NCBI GenBank assembly: GCA_964480915.1
Contig: CAYZRS010000087.1
Span: 1-18,909 of the forward strand
Length of the DNA: 18,909 nucleotides
Reading direction: 5' to 3'
DNA from: CAWGCE01 sp964480915
GTDB lineage: Bacteria; Planctomycetota; Planctomycetia; Pirellulales; Pirellulaceae
Of the stretch, positions 14,726-18,909 are shown in pieces (position 1 is the first letter of the stretch; each line of letters starts with the position of its first letter). Under the pieces are notes generated by a model. It was given only the letters and a program-made list of their open reading frames with translations. It was not told where the DNA came from and did no database searches. The position numbers and the translations under genes are program-made.

Positions 14726-15703
14726 CTAACGGGCACGCCAGAGGACCGCGTCGCTGATCCCCAGCTTCGATTGAACTTCAGCAATCTCTTTTTTGAATCG
14801 CTTGGCGTCGAGCGGGTAGCCAGCGGTCGGTTTCAGTTCGCTCAGGTGGCCACACCAAAATGTGTTGAAGGCTCGCATGGCGACTTCCCGCAGATATTTG
14901 GAAAACATCGATGCGAGCGCCGAAGGTAAATGGCGATCCCCTTTGGCAGTGAAGCGGAATTCGAGCTGCCGATCCTGGGGCCCGGTTTGGTAACGGCTCT
15001 CGGCACGCCCCTCGTTCTTCACCAGCATCAAGTGCTCGGGAAACCAGTCCTGCAGAAGAGCTCCATAGTGATTGCGGCCGCCGTGCTTGTCGCAGCGGAC
15101 GAGGACTGGGCCCGATAGTTGAGGCAGCAGCCGCGACACCAGATCGAGTGTGACATGCGATAGGGCATTGCTTTTGTTGCCACATTTTTCGAGCAGCCCA
15201 TTGAAGCGGTCGGCGCAGATGATGCTCGAACGGACTTGGTGCAAGCGAACCCGACAACGGCCCAACTCGTCCGTCATTCGTTCGGCTGCCGCAGCGACAT
15301 CGGCCCCATTGGCGTCGATCGGGATGAGCTCATCAAACTGCTCGTACCAAGGCAGCTTTTGTGGAGGGGCGTCGCCATCCGGATCGATGGCTTGCAGCAG
15401 TTGTTGCCAGGTCTTGGGGATGGTGCCGTGAACCGAGGCGAGCGCCGCTAGGACGCCTCGTTCCAGATTCGCCAGTCCGCCGCGAGGCTTGTACAGCTCT
15501 TTCGAATCGCCCATCCACACGCGCTCGTCGTTGGCGGGTGCCGATTTCGATTTGGGCGACTCGTTCGCAATGCACTTTTTCAGCGTGCGAAACAGATCAC
15601 GCCGCAGCAGCCCGTCGGGCACTTCCCAGACGGTCGCGGAAACCACGAGCGGCCCCAAATTCGGACCGTAGCCCGCTTCGTCCGTGCCGATTAAGAATGC
15701 CAT
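14726..15703 (-). CDS. RNase HII-like (type 2 RNase H fold) protein, enlarged and diverged
   Basis: 325 residues. The N-terminus GTDEAGYGPNLGPLV (6-20) matches the RNase HII/HIII DEAGRGxxxGPLV signature with Asp8 and Glu9. GDSKEL (65-70) matches the GDSKKL motif. VRCDKHGGR (202-210) gives Asp205 as the third acid. ALASMFSKYLREV (262-274) matches ASIxAKxxRD with Glu273 in place of the fourth acid. All four acidic positions needed for two-metal RNA cleavage in RNA/DNA hybrids are therefore plausible. Typical RNase HII is about 200 residues. The extra length lies mostly at 85-160, and the Arg of DEAGRG is Tyr12. It may be a separate planctomycete branch with an altered substrate. ATG 15703 is taken because homology starts there; the frame is open to 15856. 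No ribosome site is visible. Confidence 0.75.
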   Translation of the reverse strand: MAFLIGTDEAGYGPNLGPLVVSATVWEVPDGLLRRDLFRTLKKCIANESPKSKSAPANDERVWMGDSKELYKPRGGLANLERGVLAALASVHGTIPKTWQQLLQAIDPDGDAPPQKLPWYEQFDELIPIDANGADVAAAAERMTDELGRCRVRLHQVRSSIICADRFNGLLEKCGNKSNALSHVTLDLVSRLLPQLSGPVLVRCDKHGGRNHYGALLQDWFPEHLMLVKNEGRAESRYQTGPQDRQLEFRFTAKGDRHLPSALASMFSKYLREVAMRAFNTFWCGHLSELKPTAGYPLDAKRFKKEIAEVQSKLGISDAVLWRAR

Positions 15704-15861
15704 CCGTGGACACCAAGTGCGAGTCAGGTTTTCCGTTAAGAGCCAAGAAGATCCAATCCTAAGAATATGGTCGCCATGAAACCAGTCCCCGGTAATGGTT
15801 TGAAGATTGGCATTGCCCAGCAGGTTGCTGGACGACAATGAGTCAGCCGTAGGCAATCCAA

Positions 15862-18858
15862 CTAGTGAGCGGCGGCAGCGCGTTCTCCGAAAGGGTTCAA
15901 CATCAGCAGTCCGAGCTCATGCCAATCGGGCTCGGCGCTGCTTGTTGGTGGCCAAGCTTGCCAGCCCCAGCCGGGAACCGTGCGGACGGCTCCGCCAAGC
16001 CAGGCCGTTTTCAGTTTCGTCGCATTCAGGACCAATTCTTGCAAAGGGATCGCCGCTTCGACCGTCCAAAATTGTTCGTTCAAGCTGGCGGCCACGAACC
16101 AGGTTGGGTTCCACGCCACATCGCCAGACTCGGAATCGATTGCCCAACCGCGACTGTCGAATCCGAGTCGCCAGCCGGTCGAGTAATCGCGATTCACGTC
16201 GAAGTAGAAATCGACTCGGTCCAAATCTCCAGGCATCGTGTCACGTGGCCGGTCTTGTCGTGTCGGGTCCGGATAGTTGATCTCACTCAACCGCTGACAT
16301 TTGGCCGCCAAATAGAGAAAGCGATCATCGCGGGCGATCCAAAGCTGGGTTTGAAGTGGATGTTCGAGCTGTTTCAATTTGCCGAGTGACTGGGAAACGC
16401 TGTCTGACCAAAGCGGTTCATCCAACATGCCGTCGATCGTCGGACGGCTACCAAGGCGACAATTCCAGATCGGCTTCGGTGACTTGCGAGACGAATCTTG
16501 GAGCCACACTTCCGCCGCAGCGGAGAGGCGTAGCGGCTGTGTCGGTGCTGATTGCTTCAGACGATTCAGCAGGGAGGCAGATTGATCCGCAGGACGTGTG
16601 CTGGCCAGCGCGAATTGAAATTCGGGCCGTCCTCGCTGATCGGATGGGAACTCGGAGTGCCATTGTTCTGCGGTGCGATTCGTTAGGTTCTCAACAACAT
16701 GAGTTGCCTGGATGACCGGTTCGTTGGAGAGACTGTTCGTGTTATTGATTTCGAACGACTCGCCTCGTCGATTGCGCACTTGTGCTTCTTCACTGCAGGC
16801 AAGCGTGAACAATTGCCGAAGTGCTTCCTTAGCGGCCGGGTGCTGTGGGTACTGTTGGCGGAGCGCGCTGAGCGTCTGCTTGCCATTGTTGGTATCGCCA
16901 TGGGCGAGGAAACGATTGGCCACGTTTAACATCAGCCGGGCGGCGGACGCTGCAGGCAACTGGGCGATCAGCTGCAGGGACCGTGCCGCGTCGTGGTCTG
17001 AGTTGGCGCGTTCTAGTAGGGCGCGTGTGTTTTCTCGCTGCTGAGCTTGCTTGGCCAAGCCATCGATCGAACCGGTGAGGGGTCGCGTGGAAGCGGCCCG
17101 TTTCGCTGCCGTTTTCGCGGCGAATAGCACGCCCAGATCGCCACGGGCCGGAGCGCCCATGACCGACTTGAGATACACCGGAGCGGCCGCATGGGGTGGC
17201 GGTTCGAGGAGTGCGGCCGCGTTCGTGGCCAGTTCGCCAATCGAGCTGCCGAGTGGCAATGAGAGACGAGAGGGCAGCAGGCGAGCGGACGTGCTGGCTC
17301 CGGTTGGTGCCGAGGTCGTGGCGGTGATGATGTGTCGCACCTGCCATGGAGGAAGGAGCCCTGGTGGGCCGTCTTGTGTGTCCGGCTGAGCGGCTGCTGT
17401 CTTGGCGGCGATCGTCGCTTCGACCAGCAGTCGGTTCAAGTGGGGTTGTTTGTCGTCTGAATTGAGCACGATCAGATCGGGCCGCCATTGACGAATCGCT
17501 GTTGTTAGCCGTTGCGTCAGTCGATTTGTCCCCGACTGGGACAAATCGAGCGGTCTTTGGTAGAGCGCCCAGCCCGCTTCGATCGCATGCCGATTCGGCT
17601 GCACGATGTTGTCGGCAACCGGGAATTCGGTCCAGCGATCGGCGCCGCTGGCACCTAGCGACAAGGCAGCTTCCGAGAGCCGGATGGCCGGATCGACAAC
17701 GTAGGATTGCGGAACGGCCGTGTCGGTGGCTCCTGCAACAACAATCGCGTGCGAGCGGACCGGATGCTCGGACGAAAGGTGAGCCATCACCGTCCACGGG
17801 AATTGTTGGCTTGAGCCACTGACAACCAAGGCACCGATGCGTCGCTGCTCGCCGTGTTGAACTTCCCAACTCTGGCCGCCGTCGCTGGTTGCCAAGATGA
17901 GCCCCAACGCGCCAACCGCCCAACCGTGTTCCGCATCGACAAAATACAAGTCATGAATCGGCAGCGCCTGGCCGGTTGGCATTGCTGACCAGGTGCGTCC
18001 CGCATTGTCGGATCGCCAAACGATATTGCCTGGCGCTCCGGCAAGCCAGATCCGTTTTCCGACTGCCGTGATCGTTTGGAAGTCGAATCGCGCTTTACTG
18101 CCGGGCAACGCTGCGCTCGCATCGAGCCAGCGATCGTCGACGAGTGCTAACAATGTGCCTTCGTCACCAGCGACCATGGCGAGTCCGTTGTCCAACCAGC
18201 AACCGCAACGCAAATGATGCTGCAAGTCGGCGGTCCCAACGCCTTGCCGCGGAGATTGAGGCGACAGTTGCCCGATCGCTTGGTGACGTCCGATGAGCAG
18301 TAATTCACCGCTAAGGTTCGTTTCGCACGCGATCCAGTCTTCGTCAGTTGGCACCGGCAGCGGATGCCAGCCGCGGCCTCCATCGCGCGTGTGGAAGACA
18401 CCGGATGGGAAGAGCGGCCATCTCGACCCGACGACGACAGCGTGCCGATCATCGTGCAGCGATAGGTCGTGTACGTATGAAAGTGCGGCTCGCTTCATCG
18501 GCTGCCAAGTCTGCCCTGCGTCTTCTGTCGTCAAGATGAAGCCGGCACCGTCCATGCTGTAAGGTTCGACCGCACCACCCGCCAGCCAGCCTCGTTCCGC
18601 ATCGAGGAATGTCACGGCCGTCAATCGCTTGCTCTGCGAACAGGAGCGCAGTTCCCAAGCCTGACCGCCATCCTGAGTGTGCCAAACCGCCCCCCGGTCG
18701 CCGACCGCCCAGCCGACGTTCTGATCGACAAAATGGACATGGTTCAGATTCGCATCGCGGCGGAATGGCTCGGGCCAATCATTAGCGAGCCCCGTCGAAC
18801 TGGCGAGCGCGCAGAGGCAGAGGTAGAGAGAGAGTTGAGTTGGAAATCCGTTAGCCAT
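15862..18858 (-). CDS. Exported YCF48-type beta-propeller / degenerate PIG-L / CBM9-like fusion protein
   Basis: 998 residues. A signal peptide (1-25, LYLCLCALASSTGLA) is followed by about 27-335 of YCF48/BNR-type propeller blades with repeated GWAVGD and TxDGGxxW motifs (near 49-68, 90-118, 153-164, 271-290, 312-331). Residues about 354-490 resemble a PIG-L/LmbE deacetylase: MAHLSSE (358-364) where the family has AHPDDE, RLSEAALSLGA (393-403), IRQWRPDLIVLN (455-466) and PHLN (472-475). His360 and His473 remain but both Asp are Ser, so catalysis looks lost. Residues 600-690 are helical and TPR-like. Residues about 797-990 are a CBM9-like domain (PTIDGMLDEPLW, FLYLAAKC, RVDFYFDVN, WTVEAAIPLQEL). 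A secreted or periplasmic binding role, perhaps for glycans, is inferred. ATG 18858 lacks a ribosome site. Confidence 0.82.
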   Translation of the reverse strand: MANGFPTQLSLYLCLCALASSTGLANDWPEPFRRDANLNHVHFVDQNVGWAVGDRGAVWHTQDGGQAWELRSCSQSKRLTAVTFLDAERGWLAGGAVEPYSMDGAGFILTTEDAGQTWQPMKRAALSYVHDLSLHDDRHAVVVGSRWPLFPSGVFHTRDGGRGWHPLPVPTDEDWIACETNLSGELLLIGRHQAIGQLSPQSPRQGVGTADLQHHLRCGCWLDNGLAMVAGDEGTLLALVDDRWLDASAALPGSKARFDFQTITAVGKRIWLAGAPGNIVWRSDNAGRTWSAMPTGQALPIHDLYFVDAEHGWAVGALGLILATSDGGQSWEVQHGEQRRIGALVVSGSSQQFPWTVMAHLSSEHPVRSHAIVVAGATDTAVPQSYVVDPAIRLSEAALSLGASGADRWTEFPVADNIVQPNRHAIEAGWALYQRPLDLSQSGTNRLTQRLTTAIRQWRPDLIVLNSDDKQPHLNRLLVEATIAAKTAAAQPDTQDGPPGLLPPWQVRHIITATTSAPTGASTSARLLPSRLSLPLGSSIGELATNAAALLEPPPHAAAPVYLKSVMGAPARGDLGVLFAAKTAAKRAASTRPLTGSIDGLAKQAQQRENTRALLERANSDHDAARSLQLIAQLPAASAARLMLNVANRFLAHGDTNNGKQTLSALRQQYPQHPAAKEALRQLFTLACSEEAQVRNRRGESFEINNTNSLSNEPVIQATHVVENLTNRTAEQWHSEFPSDQRGRPEFQFALASTRPADQSASLLNRLKQSAPTQPLRLSAAAEVWLQDSSRKSPKPIWNCRLGSRPTIDGMLDEPLWSDSVSQSLGKLKQLEHPLQTQLWIARDDRFLYLAAKCQRLSEINYPDPTRQDRPRDTMPGDLDRVDFYFDVNRDYSTGWRLGFDSRGWAIDSESGDVAWNPTWFVAASLNEQFWTVEAAIPLQELVLNATKLKTAWLGGAVRTVPGWGWQAWPPTSSAEPDWHELGLLMLNPFGERAAAAH

Positions 18859-18864
18859 GGGGAA

Positions 18865-18879
18865 TCACGCTCCGCGTGA
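18865..18879. promoter_or_regulatory. Palindromic hairpin just upstream of the YCF48/CBM9 gene
   Basis: TCACGC and GCGTGA form a perfect 6-bp inverted repeat around TCC, 6 bases before the start codon at 18858 on the minus strand. In mRNA it would fold over the ribosome entry zone; as DNA it could be an operator or a dispersed palindrome. No evidence separates these. Confidence 0.35.
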
Positions 18880-18882
18880 CGA

Positions 18883-18909
18883 GGTTTGCGATTTGCGATT
18901 TGCGATTTG
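18883..18909. repeat. Heptanucleotide tandem repeat (GATTTGC)n at the right edge
   Basis: Nearly four copies of GATTTGC run from 18883 to the last base (first copy GGTTTGC, last copy cut off), 24 bases upstream of the YCF48/CBM9 start. The array continues outside the window. Seven-base units change promoter spacing when copy number shifts. Confidence 0.6.

Noticed and set aside
15704..15856. 51-residue extension of the RNase HII-like protein
   Set aside because: Family similarity starts exactly at the Met encoded at 15703, as in other RNase HII proteins.
16829..17923. Open frame of 364 codons on the minus strand
   Set aside because: It overlaps the 998-residue gene in another frame, is very rich in Arg/Ser/Pro as a frame shadow would be, and shows no domain.
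1..18909. CRISPR array, mobile element, prophage or defence island
   Set aside because: No spaced repeat arrays, transposase, integrase, terminal repeats or known defence domains were seen.

Overview
The window looks like a stretch of chromosome from a planctomycete, most likely of the Pirellulaceae (Rhodopirellula/Blastopirellula type). Four things point there. An exported protein begins with the planctomycete LESRRMLA-type N-terminal segment. There is a BBP7-type outer-membrane barrel. The ECF sigma factor is of the planctomycete kind. Dockerin/PKD architecture is also present. Genes are loosely packed, strands alternate, Shine-Dalgarno sites are sparse, and no transposase, integrase, phage gene, CRISPR array or rRNA is visible.

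Layout. 1-1.6 kb: an orphan ECF sigma factor (+) faces a xylose-isomerase-like TIM-barrel protein (-). 1.67-3.47 kb (-): a secreted zinc metalloprotease with PKD and dockerin-like modules. 3.69-4.16 kb (+): a small Cys-rich protein of unknown function. 4.27-4.71 kb (-): a PHA_gran_rgn-like small protein, with a tRNA-Gly(CCC)-like sequence just upstream that looks decayed. 4.84-5.89 kb (-): transaldolase. 6.22-7.69 kb (+): the BBP7 barrel. 7.96-12.54 kb (+): a two-gene unit of a large MMPL/RND transporter and a DUF3592 membrane protein. 12.57-13.06 kb (-): a double zinc-ribbon protein with a C-terminal membrane anchor. 13.28-14.71 kb (+): a four-S1-domain RNA-binding protein. 14.73-15.70 kb (-): a diverged RNase HII-like protein. 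15.86-18.86 kb (-): a 998-residue exported fusion of YCF48-type beta-propeller, degenerate PIG-L deacetylase and CBM9-like modules.

Functionally this is a mix of housekeeping genes (transaldolase, S1 protein, RNase H-like) and cell-envelope or secreted genes (metalloprotease, BBP7 barrel, MMPL transporter, YCF48/CBM9 protein). No single multi-gene defence or biosynthetic system is evident. The only strong operon is MMPL-DUF3592.

The most interesting points are the decayed tRNA-Gly(CCC), the pseudo-PIG-L domain inside the YCF48/CBM9 fusion, a TIM-barrel epimerase homologue that seems to have lost two metal-binding glutamates, and the displaced third zinc ligand of the metalloprotease. Also notable are the enlarged RNase HII-like protein, and short intergenic motifs: a 13-nt exact repeat, a heptamer tandem repeat at the right edge, and hairpins just after stop codons. 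Family calls come from reading motifs by eye, without database searches.
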